This document shows positions 9,114 to 18,151 of a stretch of DNA of 56,696 bases, in pieces. The notes beneath the pieces were generated by a model, which was given only the letters and a program-made list of their open reading frames with translations, ran no database searches and had not been told where the DNA came from. This stretch comes from Sphingobacteriales bacterium (GTDB taxonomy: Bacteria; Bacteroidota; Bacteroidia; Sphingobacteriales; Sphingobacteriaceae): positions 1 to 56,696 of the forward strand of contig JAATFQ010000093.1 of the NCBI GenBank assembly GCA_015655115.1. The letters are read 5' to 3'. How positions within the stretch are numbered: position 1 is the stretch's first letter; the number at the start of each line of letters is the position of its first letter. A program made the translations under genes and the position numbers.

Positions 9114-10433
9114 CTAATCGATATTTATAAGTATTTTCATTTTATGTTTCCCAAGCAGGACAAATGCAAGCATGGCTACTATAAGTCCGGCAAAGAAAAT
9201 AACGCTGATCATCACATTATAATATATAATTGCAGCTAAACATACGGTAGAGATCAATAAAGCGACGGCAGGAAATGCAGGATAAAAAGGTGCTGCAAAC
9301 GGGCGTTCCAGATTTGGCTCTTTCCGGCGGAGGACAAATAAGCTGATCATGCACACCATATACATAACCACGGCTCCCAGCACAGACAAAATGATGATCT
9401 GACTGGTAGTGCCGGTAAACAGCGCCGCAAAGCTGACCAGCCCGGTAGCTATTAAAGCCCAGTGCGGTGTCTTAAAGCGCTGGTTCACCTGGGCAAGTGA
9501 TTGCGGCAGATACCCGCTCCGGGCCATAGCAAAAACCTGTCTCGATGAAGCCAATATGGTACCATGAAATGAAGCAATAAGACCAAATAAACCGATGCTG
9601 GTAAAGATCTTAGTGAGTCCGTTATATTTCCCCAGAACTATAGCAATGGCTTCTGGCAGTGGGTAATCCAGATTGCTCAGCTTACGCCAGTCGGTAATAC
9701 CGCCAGTCAGTACCATCACCCCAAGTGCTAAAAACACCAGAGTAGCCAGACTGGAGATATATCCTTTTGGAATATTCTTTTTGGGATCTTTTACTTCTTC
9801 GGCTACCATGGCTACACCTTCTATGGCCAAATAAAACCATACGGCGAAGGGCAAGGCTGCAAAGACACCAGCCCAGCCAAAAGGCATAGGGTTACTTAAA
9901 TAAGTATGGAGTTTAAAATGCGGGCCAACGATGCCCATAAATACGAGTAGCTCTGCTACCGCCAACAGGGTAACGAATACAGAGAAATTTGCTGATTCTT
10001 TAATACCTGATATATTAATGAGGATAAACACTACGTTGAAAAATAATGCCGAGGACAGCACAGCAATACCGGGATATAAAAAATGAAGGTAACTCCCTAA
10101 AGCAAAAGCTATGGCAGGCGTCGCAAATAAAAACTCTATTAATGTTGCATAGCCTGCAATTAGTCCCCCGAATGGCCCCATCGCCCTGTAGCCATAGGCA
10201 AAAGCCCCGCCAGCATGAGGTATCGCCGTAGTCAGTTCAGTATAGCTGAAAATAAAAGTAACATACATTAAGGTGATCACCAGTGTAGCAATCAGGAACC
10301 CTATAGTCCCTGATACAGCCCAACCAAAATTCCACCCGAAGTACTCCCCGGATATCACCAGACCTACCGCAATCGCCCACAGGTGGACAGGCGTAAGTAC
10401 TCTTTTTAATGGTTTTACAGAGGGTGCTTTCAA
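9114..10433 (-). CDS. eat: ethanolamine permease (APC superfamily)
   Basis: Inner-membrane amino acid/polyamine/organocation-type transporter, 439 residues with about 12 hydrophobic helices. The first transmembrane region (WAIAVGLVISGEYFGWNFGW) carries the unwound Gly-rich substrate motif typical of the APC family, and the later AIEGVAMVAEEVKDPKKNIP segment is the conserved helix 6 and loop. It is first in the operon with eutB and eutC, separated by 2 nt, which identifies ethanolamine as the likely substrate. It would supply substrate to the soluble lyase in the absence of EutH. No cobalamin riboswitch is evident in the 200 bp upstream. Confidence 0.87.
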   Translation of the reverse strand: MKAPSVKPLKRVLTPVHLWAIAVGLVISGEYFGWNFGWAVSGTIGFLIATLVITLMYVTFIFSYTELTTAIPHAGGAFAYGYRAMGPFGGLIAGYATLIEFLFATPAIAFALGSYLHFLYPGIAVLSSALFFNVVFILINISGIKESANFSVFVTLLAVAELLVFMGIVGPHFKLHTYLSNPMPFGWAGVFAALPFAVWFYLAIEGVAMVAEEVKDPKKNIPKGYISSLATLVFLALGVMVLTGGITDWRKLSNLDYPLPEAIAIVLGKYNGLTKIFTSIGLFGLIASFHGTILASSRQVFAMARSGYLPQSLAQVNQRFKTPHWALIATGLVSFAALFTGTTSQIIILSVLGAVVMYMVCMISLFVLRRKEPNLERPFAAPFYPAFPAVALLISTVCLAAIIYYNVMISVIFFAGLIVAMLAFVLLGKHKMKILINID

Positions 10434-10634
10434 TCAGATATGGTATTAGTTTATAAGATTTATTATTGCAGAACCCTCAGGCGGCCTCCAACATATCCCG
10501 GATTTGTGCAACCAAGGCATAATAATGCCTTTAAGATACCAAATTAAACACAAAGATCAACTCAGCATGCTGAAAACAACTCCAATTCTTGCAATATTCA
10601 CCCTTCTATCCATTCACATATCCGCCAGCAGATA

Positions 10635-11561
10635 TTATTTTGTCGCCAGCTGATTGCTGATCATCCAGTTGATGCAATGGCCAAACCACCTGTCGGGTGT
10701 CGTCTTATTGATTAACCCAAACCCGTGCCCCCCTTTAGGGTAAAGAATCAGTTCGGCAGGAACACCATTGTGCTGCAGCGCTTTGTAAAAAACAATACTA
10801 TTGTCTACCGGTACCGCATTATCATCCCCGGCATGAACAAGAAATGTAACCGGTGTATTTTTCGTTACCTGCAGCTCATTGCTATAATTATCAATTTGCG
10901 CTTTTGAAGGTGTTTTACCTATCAGGTTCTCCCTGGATCCCATATGTGCGAGGCTATCTGATAAACTAATCACAGGATATAGCAGAATCATAAAATCCGG
11001 ACGCAGGCTGGTCTGCTCTTTATTATCAATTAATGCCGTGCTAAAGTGTGTACCCAGGGTAGAAGCCAGATGGCCGCCCGCAGAAAACCCCATGATTCCC
11101 ACTTTATGCACATCCACATTCCACTCTGCTGCATGATCGCGTACCAGCTTGATAGCCTGCTGTGCATCCTGCAAAGGACCAATACTTTTATCGGCCATTG
11201 TAAGATCCAGAGGGGTACGGTAATAGAGCACAAAAGCGGCAACACCCACTTTTTGGAATTCTTTGGCTATGTCTGCACCCTCATGAGTAATAGCCATGCC
11301 GCTATAGCCCCCACCCGGACAAATGATGACGGCAGTGCCTGTATTGTTTGTCTTTTCCGGCAGGTATATCTGCAGGCTCGGAATGGTTGTGTTACTAAGG
11401 AATTGCGTTCCATTGTCTCTGTCTGCAATTTTTTCTACAACACTATTGGGAATTGAATTAGGAATTTTACCCTTATATAGCAGATATTTTGTTTGGGCCG
11501 GAGCCACATGATGTAAAATACTCATTACTAAAAGGGTTAGGAAAACTGACTTACATTTCAT
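10635..11561 (-). CDS. secreted alpha/beta-hydrolase (acetyl esterase/lipase type)
   Basis: A 308-residue esterase with an N-terminal signal peptide (about 1-22, ending HHVAPAQ). The oxyanion loop is CPGGGYSG (81-88), the nucleophile elbow is GFSAGG with Ser160, and the acid and His of the triad are plausibly Asp246 or Asp247 and His279 (KGGHGFGL). It belongs to the BD-FAE/dienelactone-hydrolase-like group often found with polysaccharide deacetylation in Bacteroidota. No carbohydrate-active cluster is nearby, so the substrate is open. It is transcribed in the same direction as the ethanolamine operon but 200 bp before it, and is probably a separate unit. Confidence 0.83.
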   Translation of the reverse strand: MKCKSVFLTLLVMSILHHVAPAQTKYLLYKGKIPNSIPNSVVEKIADRDNGTQFLSNTTIPSLQIYLPEKTNNTGTAVIICPGGGYSGMAITHEGADIAKEFQKVGVAAFVLYYRTPLDLTMADKSIGPLQDAQQAIKLVRDHAAEWNVDVHKVGIMGFSAGGHLASTLGTHFSTALIDNKEQTSLRPDFMILLYPVISLSDSLAHMGSRENLIGKTPSKAQIDNYSNELQVTKNTPVTFLVHAGDDNAVPVDNSIVFYKALQHNGVPAELILYPKGGHGFGLINKTTPDRWFGHCINWMISNQLATK

Positions 11562-11611
11562 ACCCCCTAAATTATACTTTTATTGTTAATAAAATAAAAT
11601 ATAACAACAAA

Positions 11612-12382
11612 TTATCTTCTCCCCGCCATCTTTATCATTCTGCTGGCCAGGTCTTTTCCAAGATATCCATCAATCATGGAATGTACCACGTAAAGAACAG
11701 GGGTCATGGCTATCGCTACGATAAACTTATAGGTATAGTTGACCAGCCCTATCGCTGCTACCATTTGCCAGCTCCAGTGGTATTGCGGGTTTAAATAAAA
11801 CGCAATAAAAATTACTACAAAACTGTCTATCAACTGCGAAATTAATGTTGAACCTGTAGAGCGTAGCCATAACGCTTTGTCACCCGTGATCTTCTTAATC
11901 TTATGAAAAATAAATACATCGGCAATTTGCCCGACCAGAAATGCAACGATAGAGCCAACAATAATCCACATCCCCTGGCCAAAGATCCCTGAAAAAGCAT
12001 TATTCATATTTAAATTCTCGCCATTGATCTCCTGGTTTACCCAGAAATCTGATGCCGTCAGGTGCATTGCCCCCCAAATCACCAGAAAGGCATAAGCAAT
12101 TAATATAGAGGTCAGGATAGACAGGCGTCTTACTTGTTTCAGGCCGAAGTATTCATTGATAATATCGGTCATGATAAATATCACCGGCCAGGTAACTACA
12201 CCAGCCGACATATTAAATGATAAATTCGGTACACCCAATAAATTAATTGCAAATTTTTTGATTCCCAATGTGGCTTCTACGCTAAATATTTTAACACCGA
12301 TAAATTCGGATAAAATGGCATTAGCGACAAAGAAGGTTCCTAAAACCAGCAGTAGTTTGCTCTCTTTTGTTTTAAAAGTCAT
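11612..12382 (-). CDS. yhhQ: queuosine precursor transporter (YhhQ family)
   Basis: Inner-membrane protein of 256 residues with six or seven hydrophobic helices, of the YhhQ (vitamin transport/VUT) family, which imports queuosine precursors such as preQ0 or preQ1. Typical features are an N-terminal FFVANAILSEFIGVKIF helix and the central TDIINEYFG motif. A GTG further upstream (12451) would add 23 AT-rich-encoded residues; I prefer the ATG at about 12382, which starts right before TFKTKES and gives the usual length. It is divergent from the methionine aminotransferase gene with about 70 bp between starts. A queE-like gene occurs at 19.6 kb, so import and partial synthesis may coexist. Confidence 0.83.
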   Translation of the reverse strand: MTFKTKESKLLLVLGTFFVANAILSEFIGVKIFSVEATLGIKKFAINLLGVPNLSFNMSAGVVTWPVIFIMTDIINEYFGLKQVRRLSILTSILIAYAFLVIWGAMHLTASDFWVNQEINGENLNMNNAFSGIFGQGMWIIVGSIVAFLVGQIADVFIFHKIKKITGDKALWLRSTGSTLISQLIDSFVVIFIAFYLNPQYHWSWQMVAAIGLVNYTYKFIVAIAMTPVLYVVHSMIDGYLGKDLASRMIKMAGRR

Positions 12383-12451
12383 AGGTGTTGAAATTATTAA
12401 ATATATTCGGAATAATATTAAAATTGAAATAATTTCTATTTTAGCCCCCAC

Positions 12452-13603
12452 ATGATATCTACTACCTACTCCAAACTGCCAGGTACAACTACCACCATAT
12501 TTTCGGTAATGTCACAATTAGCGGCAGAAAACAATGCCATAAACCTTTCACAGGGCTTTCCAGACTACGAAGCTGACCCTAAATTGATAGCGCTTGTAGC
12601 TGATGCAATGAAAAACGGACATAATCAGTATGCACCTATGACTGGCGTTCCTGCGCTCAGAGAATTAATTGCAGACAAAGTGAACCGGTTATATGGAGCA
12701 GAATATAATCCTGACACTGAAATTACTATTACTGCCGGAGGTACACAGGCGATCTTTACTGCGCTCAGTGCTTATATAGGTGCAGGTGATGAAGTGATTA
12801 TTTTCGAACCTGCTTATGATAGCTACGCCCCTACCATCAAAATGCTGGGCGGACTCGTTAAGCCTTATGAAATGGCACCGCCGGATTACGATATTGACTG
12901 GGAAATGGTAAAAAAACTGTTTACCGTCAATACAAAAATGATCATTTTAAACAGTCCCCATAATCCTACAGGTGCTATTCTGCGCGACAAAGATATTGAG
13001 GCGCTGATCAAGCTTACCAAAGATTCAGATATCCTGATTCTCAGTGACGAGGTTTATGAACACCTGATATATGACGGGGAACAGCACCGTTCCTTAGCCT
13101 TGTATCCTGAATTGCGTGAGCGTACCTTTATCGTAGGGTCTTTCGGGAAACTACTTCACACTACCGGCTGGAAAACTGGCTATTGCCTGGCGCCAAATTA
13201 CCTGATGAAAGAGTTCAGGAAAGTCCACCAGTTCAATGTATTCAGCGTAAATACGCCTATGCAGGTCGGCATTGCACAATATCTGAAAGATCCTGCTACT
13301 TATGCTGGTTTATCAGCATTCTTCCAGGAAAAGCGTGATTTATTCCGTTCCCTGATGGGGCAGACAAAATTTAAATTATTACCTTGTAATGGATCTTACT
13401 TTCAGTGCGTTACTTACTCAGATATAAGCGATGAGGCAGATGTGGCTATTGCCCGGCGGCTGGTTAAAGATTTTGGCGTAGCCAGTATTCCTGTTTCCGC
13501 ATTTTATAACAGGAATACAGATCATCATGTTTTACGCTTTTGTTTTGCAAAAAAGCACGATACACTAGAAAAAGCCGTTGAAAGACTAATGAAACTAACA
13601 TAA
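12452..13603 (+). CDS. ybdL: PLP-dependent methionine aminotransferase (YbdL-like)
   Basis: Fold-type I aminotransferase of 383 residues that transaminates methionine and aromatic amino acids, typically with a 2-oxo acid partner. The pyridoxal phosphate lysine is Lys233 in SFGKLLHTTGWK, and the Asn of the cofactor pocket is in NSPHNPTG (167-174). The GKLLHTTGWK context is typical of the kynurenine/glutamine-transaminase-K and YbdL branch. It is followed 57 bp later by an omega-amidase gene. Together they would regenerate methionine from its keto acid using glutamine, the omega-amidase removing alpha-ketoglutaramate. That coupling is known for the eukaryotic pair and is inferred here. Confidence 0.88.
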   Translation: MISTTYSKLPGTTTTIFSVMSQLAAENNAINLSQGFPDYEADPKLIALVADAMKNGHNQYAPMTGVPALRELIADKVNRLYGAEYNPDTEITITAGGTQAIFTALSAYIGAGDEVIIFEPAYDSYAPTIKMLGGLVKPYEMAPPDYDIDWEMVKKLFTVNTKMIILNSPHNPTGAILRDKDIEALIKLTKDSDILILSDEVYEHLIYDGEQHRSLALYPELRERTFIVGSFGKLLHTTGWKTGYCLAPNYLMKEFRKVHQFNVFSVNTPMQVGIAQYLKDPATYAGLSAFFQEKRDLFRSLMGQTKFKLLPCNGSYFQCVTYSDISDEADVAIARRLVKDFGVASIPVSAFYNRNTDHHVLRFCFAKKHDTLEKAVERLMKLT

Positions 13604-13660
13604 CCTGATCGTTCTACTTATAAAATGTTAAATTACATGCCTCTCCGTTAATTATATCCT

Positions 13661-14467
13661 ATGGAACAACCGAATTATCTTAAAATCAATAATCTCAAGA
13701 TCACCATTTTTCAGGCTTATTTATTTTGGGAAAATATTGATAAAAATCTGCAGAACTTATCTTTAAGGTTATCTTCAGGTGTAAAGGAAAAAACAGATCT
13801 GATCATTTTACCCGAAATGTTCAACACGGGGTTCAGCATGAATGCCGCTGCCCTTGCTGAAGAGATGAACGGTAAAACGATGTCATGGATGGCCCAGGCT
13901 GCTATAAAATACGAATGTGTGATTACCGGGAGCCTCATCATCAAAGAAAATGGCAACTACTATAACCGCATGATCTGGATGCTTCCGGATGGCGGATTTC
14001 AATATTACGATAAAAGGCACCTTTTCGGCATGAGCAGTGAAGATAAAATTTATACATCCGGAAAGGAACAGGTTATTGTTGAACTGAAAGGATGGAAAAT
14101 CAGGCTTGCTATCTGTTACGACCTGCGTTTCCCTGTCTGGCTACGCAATGTTGACAATGCTTATGATATTTTACTGGTTATCGCCAGCTGGCCCGATAAG
14201 CGTATCCCGCATTGGAAGGCACTGATACCTGCACGCGCCATTGAGAACCAAAGTTATGTCATTGCCACGAACAGGGTTGGCCATGACGGTAAAGAAGTTT
14301 ACCATAGTGGCCACTCGATGTGCATTGATGCCTTCGGCAATACAGTTTACTATAAGCCTGAAGACGAAGACCTGTATACTTTCAGCATCAGTTATGATGA
14401 TCTGGTAAAAGTACGCAGCGCATTCCCCTTTTTAAAAGACGAAGACCATTTTACTATAAAAGATTAA
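13661..14467 (+). CDS. yafV: carbon-nitrogen hydrolase, omega-amidase type (YafV/Nit2-like)
   Basis: Nitrilase-superfamily amidase, 268 residues, with the full catalytic triad: Glu52 in LPEMF, Lys118 in YDKRHLF and Cys152 in ICYDLRFP. The YDKRHLF and ICYDLRFP motifs are specific to the YafV/Nit2 branch, which hydrolyses alpha-ketoglutaramate to 2-oxoglutarate and ammonia. It lies directly behind the methionine aminotransferase on the same strand and ends 7 nt before the glycosylasparaginase gene, so the three are probably cotranscribed. A cytosolic location is expected since no signal peptide is visible. Confidence 0.88.
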   Translation: MEQPNYLKINNLKITIFQAYLFWENIDKNLQNLSLRLSSGVKEKTDLIILPEMFNTGFSMNAAALAEEMNGKTMSWMAQAAIKYECVITGSLIIKENGNYYNRMIWMLPDGGFQYYDKRHLFGMSSEDKIYTSGKEQVIVELKGWKIRLAICYDLRFPVWLRNVDNAYDILLVIASWPDKRIPHWKALIPARAIENQSYVIATNRVGHDGKEVYHSGHSMCIDAFGNTVYYKPEDEDLYTFSISYDDLVKVRSAFPFLKDEDHFTIKD

Positions 14468-14474
14468 ATATTTT

Positions 14475-15518
14475 ATGCTCGACCGTAGAAAATTCATTAA
14501 ATGCTCTGCCCTATCAGCTTCGCTGCTGGCTATTGATAAATCTGGAGTGGCTGCTGTCTTGCCGCCCGCCAAAGCTGCCGCTGCTAATGTTGCAATTAAA
14601 CCGATGGTAATTTCTACATGGGACTTTGGTATTGCTGCAAATCACGATGCCTGGAAGGTCTTGTCAGCCGGTGGCCGAGCACTTGATGCAGTAGAAAAAG
14701 GTGTCCAGGTGCCTGAAGCCGACCCTAATAACCAGTCGGTAGGCTATGGCGGCATGCCCGACCGTGATGGGAAAGTTACACTCGATGCCTGCATTATGGA
14801 CGACAAGGGCAATTGTGGTGCTGTGGCAGCCCTGGAACATATCGTACATCCTATTGCTGTTGCACGTATGGTGATGGAGAAAACCCCGCATGTGATGCTT
14901 GTTGGCGATGGTGCTTTGCAGTTTGCACTGGAAAATGGCTTCGAGAAAACAAACCTGTTAACACCCGCAAGCGAAAAAGCATGGAAAGAATGGCTGAAAA
15001 CGGCAAAATATGAGCCGGTAATGAATATAGAGAATAAACTTTACGACAAAGCTGCGCCGAAAATGCTGCCTGGAAATCAATATAATCATGATACTATAGG
15101 GATGCTGGCCCTGGATGCCAGTGGAAATGTATCCGGTGCCTGTACGACCAGCGGTATGGCTTTTAAGTTACATGGACGTGTGGGCGACAGCCCGATTATT
15201 GGCGCAGGATTATATGTGGATAATGAAGTTGGAGGCGCTACCTCTACGGGTGTTGGCGAAGAGGTGATCCGTAATGTAGGCAGCTTTTTGGTAGTAGAAC
15301 TGATGCGCCAGGGACATTCTCCTGAGGAAGCCTGCAAAGAAGCGGTGATGCGCATCATCAAAAAGAAACCTGAAACTGCGAAGAACATACAGGTAGGCTT
15401 TCTGGCTCTGAATAAAAAAGGCGAATATGGCGCCTATGCCATTCAGAAAGGATTTAGTTTCGCTGTTTGCAATGCCGACAACCAGGATCTGCTGGTCCCC
15501 GGTAAAAGCTATTATTAA
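14475..15518 (+). CDS. Tat-exported glycosylasparaginase (N4-(beta-N-acetylglucosaminyl)-L-asparaginase)
   Basis: Ntn hydrolase of 347 residues that cleaves the sugar-asparagine bond of N-glycan remnants; related family members are L-asparaginases or isoaspartyl peptidases. The N-terminus has a twin-arginine signal (DRRKFIK then a hydrophobic run), so the folded enzyme is likely exported to the periplasm. The autocleavage site is His205-Asp206-Thr207 (HDTIGM), with Thr207 becoming the N-terminal nucleophile; downstream RVGDSPIIGAG and TSTGVGEEVIR form the substrate pocket. The HDTIGM context fits the well-studied flavobacterial aspartylglucosaminidase. It follows the omega-amidase by 7 nt. 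A 20-bp palindrome surrounds its stop codon. Confidence 0.88.
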   Translation: MLDRRKFIKCSALSASLLAIDKSGVAAVLPPAKAAAANVAIKPMVISTWDFGIAANHDAWKVLSAGGRALDAVEKGVQVPEADPNNQSVGYGGMPDRDGKVTLDACIMDDKGNCGAVAALEHIVHPIAVARMVMEKTPHVMLVGDGALQFALENGFEKTNLLTPASEKAWKEWLKTAKYEPVMNIENKLYDKAAPKMLPGNQYNHDTIGMLALDASGNVSGACTTSGMAFKLHGRVGDSPIIGAGLYVDNEVGGATSTGVGEEVIRNVGSFLVVELMRQGHSPEEACKEAVMRIIKKKPETAKNIQVGFLALNKKGEYGAYAIQKGFSFAVCNADNQDLLVPGKSYY

Positions 15519-15553
15519 TTAATAATAGGAATGCTGTTGTTCCAGGCGTTCCT
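15509..15553 (+). terminator. palindrome and hairpin after the glycosylasparaginase gene
   Basis: A perfect 20-bp palindrome (15509-15528, two CTATTATTAA half-sites) contains the TAA stop. It overlaps a GC-richer hairpin (15527-15534 with 15546-15553, 8 bp with one G-U pair) followed by TTAATT. Either could attenuate read-through into cutC 52 bp downstream. Confidence 0.35.
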
Positions 15554-15570
15554 TTAATTCTGCATATCAT

Positions 15571-16311
15571 ATGATAAACATTGAAGTTTGCGCAAATGGC
15601 CTGGCCTCTGCGCTCGAAGCACAGGAAGGGGGCGCTAAACGTGTTGAGTTCTGTGCCAGTCTTCCCGAAGGAGGTACCACACCCAGCTATGCTTCAGTTT
15701 TACTGGCTAAAAAAATGCTAAGTATTGAAGTATTTCCAATCATCAGGCCGAGGGCTGGAGATTTCCTGTATTCGGACCTCGAGTTTGAATTGATGAAAGA
15801 AGACATCAAAGCGTTCAGGGCCCTTGGCTGCGAAGGAGTTGTCATCGGCATCCTTACTGCTGAGGGCAAAGTAGACAAGCCAAGGTGTGCTCTGCTGGTT
15901 GAATTGGCCAGACCTATGCAGGTGGCCTTTCACCGGGCGTTTGACATGACAGAAAATATGGAAGAAGCACTCGAAGACATTATCTCCCTTGGGGTCATCC
16001 GTATCCTGACTTCCGGAGGCAAAGCTTCAGCATTGGAAGGGGCTGCTGTGATTGAAAAACTGATTGCACAGGCCGCTGGCCGGATTGTGATTATGCCCGG
16101 TGCCGGCATCAGCGAAAAAAATATCAGTGCTTTAATTCGCACAACAGGTGCCAGGGAATTTCATGCTTCAGCAAGGCGCCAAATCCCTAGCAGCATGGCT
16201 TTCAGGAACGAAAACTTAAGCATGGGCGCTGATGATGATGAATACAGTTACTCCCTTACAGACGCACAACTGGTCAAAAATTTACTGGAGCTCGCCAATA
16301 GTGCTGAATAA
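15571..16311 (+). CDS. cutC: CutC family protein
   Basis: A 246-residue TIM-barrel protein of the CutC family. It shows the signature N-terminus (IEVCANGLASALEAQEGGAK), the strand ending RVEFCASLPEGGTTPS, and the conserved IRPRAGDFLYS and FHRAFDM motifs. CutC was linked to copper homeostasis in E. coli, but that role is disputed, and no copper genes are adjacent. The cytosolic enzyme-like fold with conserved polar residues in the barrel suggests an unidentified reaction. It is followed by lepA after 30 bp, with a separate promoter box for lepA between them. Confidence 0.9.
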   Translation: MINIEVCANGLASALEAQEGGAKRVEFCASLPEGGTTPSYASVLLAKKMLSIEVFPIIRPRAGDFLYSDLEFELMKEDIKAFRALGCEGVVIGILTAEGKVDKPRCALLVELARPMQVAFHRAFDMTENMEEALEDIISLGVIRILTSGGKASALEGAAVIEKLIAQAAGRIVIMPGAGISEKNISALIRTTGAREFHASARRQIPSSMAFRNENLSMGADDDEYSYSLTDAQLVKNLLELANSAE

Positions 16312-16325
16312 TCAAGCTAAAACTA

Positions 16326-16333
16326 TATATTTG
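16326..16333 (+). promoter_or_regulatory. TAnnTTTG -7 box upstream of lepA
   Basis: TATATTTG matches the Bacteroidota -7 consensus TAnnTTTG and lies 9 nt before the lepA ATG. I see no clear TTG at the -33 position, so confidence is moderate. Confidence 0.4.
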
Positions 16334-16341
16334 CGGCACTG

Positions 16342-18127
16342 ATGAAGCACATACGTAATTTTTGCATAATTGCACATATTGATCACGGTAAGAGCACTTT
16401 AGCCGACCGTTTATTAGAATACACGAACACAATCACTCAGCGGGAGTCGCAAGCTCAGCTGCTTGATGATATGGATTTAGAGCGTGAACGTGGTATCACC
16501 ATTAAAAGTCACGCTATCCAAATGGAGTATGAACAGGACGGACAGACCTATATATTAAACCTGATCGACACCCCCGGGCACGTAGATTTTTCTTACGAAG
16601 TGTCCCGTTCCATAGCTGCCTGAAGGTGCTTTATTGATTGTCGATGCCTCTCAGGGCATACAGGCACAAACGATCTCCAACCTCTATTTAGCTCTTGAAC
16701 ACGACCTGGAGATTATCCCGATCTTAAACAAGATGGATCTTCCCGGCGCAATGCCCGAAGAAGTGAAAGATCAGATTATAGAGCTGATTGGTTGTAAAAG
16801 AGAAGAAATCATCCCTGCCTCTGGTAAAACAGGTCTGGGCGTTTATGATATTTTACGTGCTATTGTAGAACGCGTGCCTGCCCCTGTAGGAAACCCTGAA
16901 GGCGAGTTACAGGCACTGATCTTTGATTCTGTATACGATTCGTTCCGCGGTATTGTGGCTTATTTTAAAGTCCTTAATGGAGAGATCCGTAAGAAAGATA
17001 AAGTAAAGTTCGTTGCTACCGGCAAGGAGTATATCGCAGAGGAAGTAGGTACGCTGAAATTGAAGCAATCCCCTAAAGATGTAATCAAAACAGGCGATGT
17101 AGGTTATATCATTTCCGGGATCAAAGAAGCCCGTGAGGTAAAAGTGGGTGATACAATTACCCATAAAGACAGACCGAGCCTGGAGCCTATTAAAGGATTT
17201 GAAGAGGTAAAACCGATGGTATTCGCCGGTATCTATCCTGTAGACACCGATGAGTTTGAGGACCTGAGAGAAGCGATGCACAAGCTGCAGCTGAATGATG
17301 CTTCAATTGTTTTTGAACCTGAATCTTCTGCAGCCCTGGGCTTTGGTTTCCGCTGCGGATTCCTGGGCATGCTGCACATGGAGATTATTCAGGAGCGCCT
17401 GGAACGTGAATTCGACATGACGGTAATTACTACTGTTCCCAATGTATCTTACCAGGCAATGACGACTAAAAATGACCTGATCATCGTAAATAATCCATCG
17501 GACCTTCCTGACCCAAGTAAGTTACAATATGTAGAAGAGCCTTATATCAAAGCCAATATCATTACCAAATCCGAATTCGTTGGTCCGGTAATGTCGTTAT
17601 GTATTCAGAAAAGGGGAGCCATCGTCAACCAGTCGTACCTTACCTCAGACCGTGTGGAATTAATATTCGAGATCCCAATGGGAGAAATTGTATTCGACTT
17701 TTACGACAGGCTGAAGACAATTTCAAAAGGTTATGCTTCTTTTGATTACCACCAGATCGGCTACCGTAAGTCGGACCTTGTGCGTTTGGATATCCTTTTA
17801 AATGCAGAACCTGTTGATGCACTGTCTTCATTGATCCACCGTAGTAATTCTTATGACTTCGGAAAAAGGATATGTGAAAAGCTGAGAGAGCTGATCCCCC
17901 GTCAGCAGTTTGAAATTATTATTCAGGCTTCTATAGGTGCCAAGATCATCGCAAGGGAAACGGTTAAAGCTTTACGTAAAGATGTAACCGCTAAATGTTA
18001 CGGTGGTGATATCTCCCGTAAACGTAAATTACTGGAGAAACAGAAAAAAGGTAAGAAAAGAATGCGCCAGGTAGGTAATGTGGAAATCCCGCAGACTGCG
18101 TTTATGGCGGTATTGAAATTAGATTAA
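16342..18127 (+). pseudogene. lepA: lepA (elongation factor 4), reading frame broken by a +1 shift at an in-frame TGA
   Basis: LepA/EF4 is a ribosome-bound GTPase that affects translation initiation and elongation. The N-terminal part (93 residues from 16342) holds the P-loop [10 protein letters not shown] and the [12 protein letters not shown] switch motif, then meets TGA at 16621-16623. The remainder (16622 on, 501 residues) continues in the +1 frame with [20 protein letters not shown] and the C-terminal EF4-specific domain. LepA proteins usually read AACEGALL here, so exactly two nucleotides of a TGT/TGC-GAA junction are missing; TGTG to TG slippage would explain it. Joined by a +1 shift the protein would be 594 residues, one Cys short of normal. 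Either a mutation, an assembly error or recoding; everything else is intact. Confidence 0.8.
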
Positions 18128-18151
18128 TATTTAGCACAACATATATTTGAT

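Noticed and set aside
10434..10634. Cobalamin riboswitch upstream of the ethanolamine operon
   Set aside because: I looked for the conserved B12 box and found no convincing match in the 200 bp before the permease gene.
16600..16640. Classical RF2-type programmed frameshift in lepA
   Set aside because: The shift site lacks the CTT TGA C context and an obvious upstream Shine-Dalgarno-like stimulator, so I kept only a generic frame-disruption finding.
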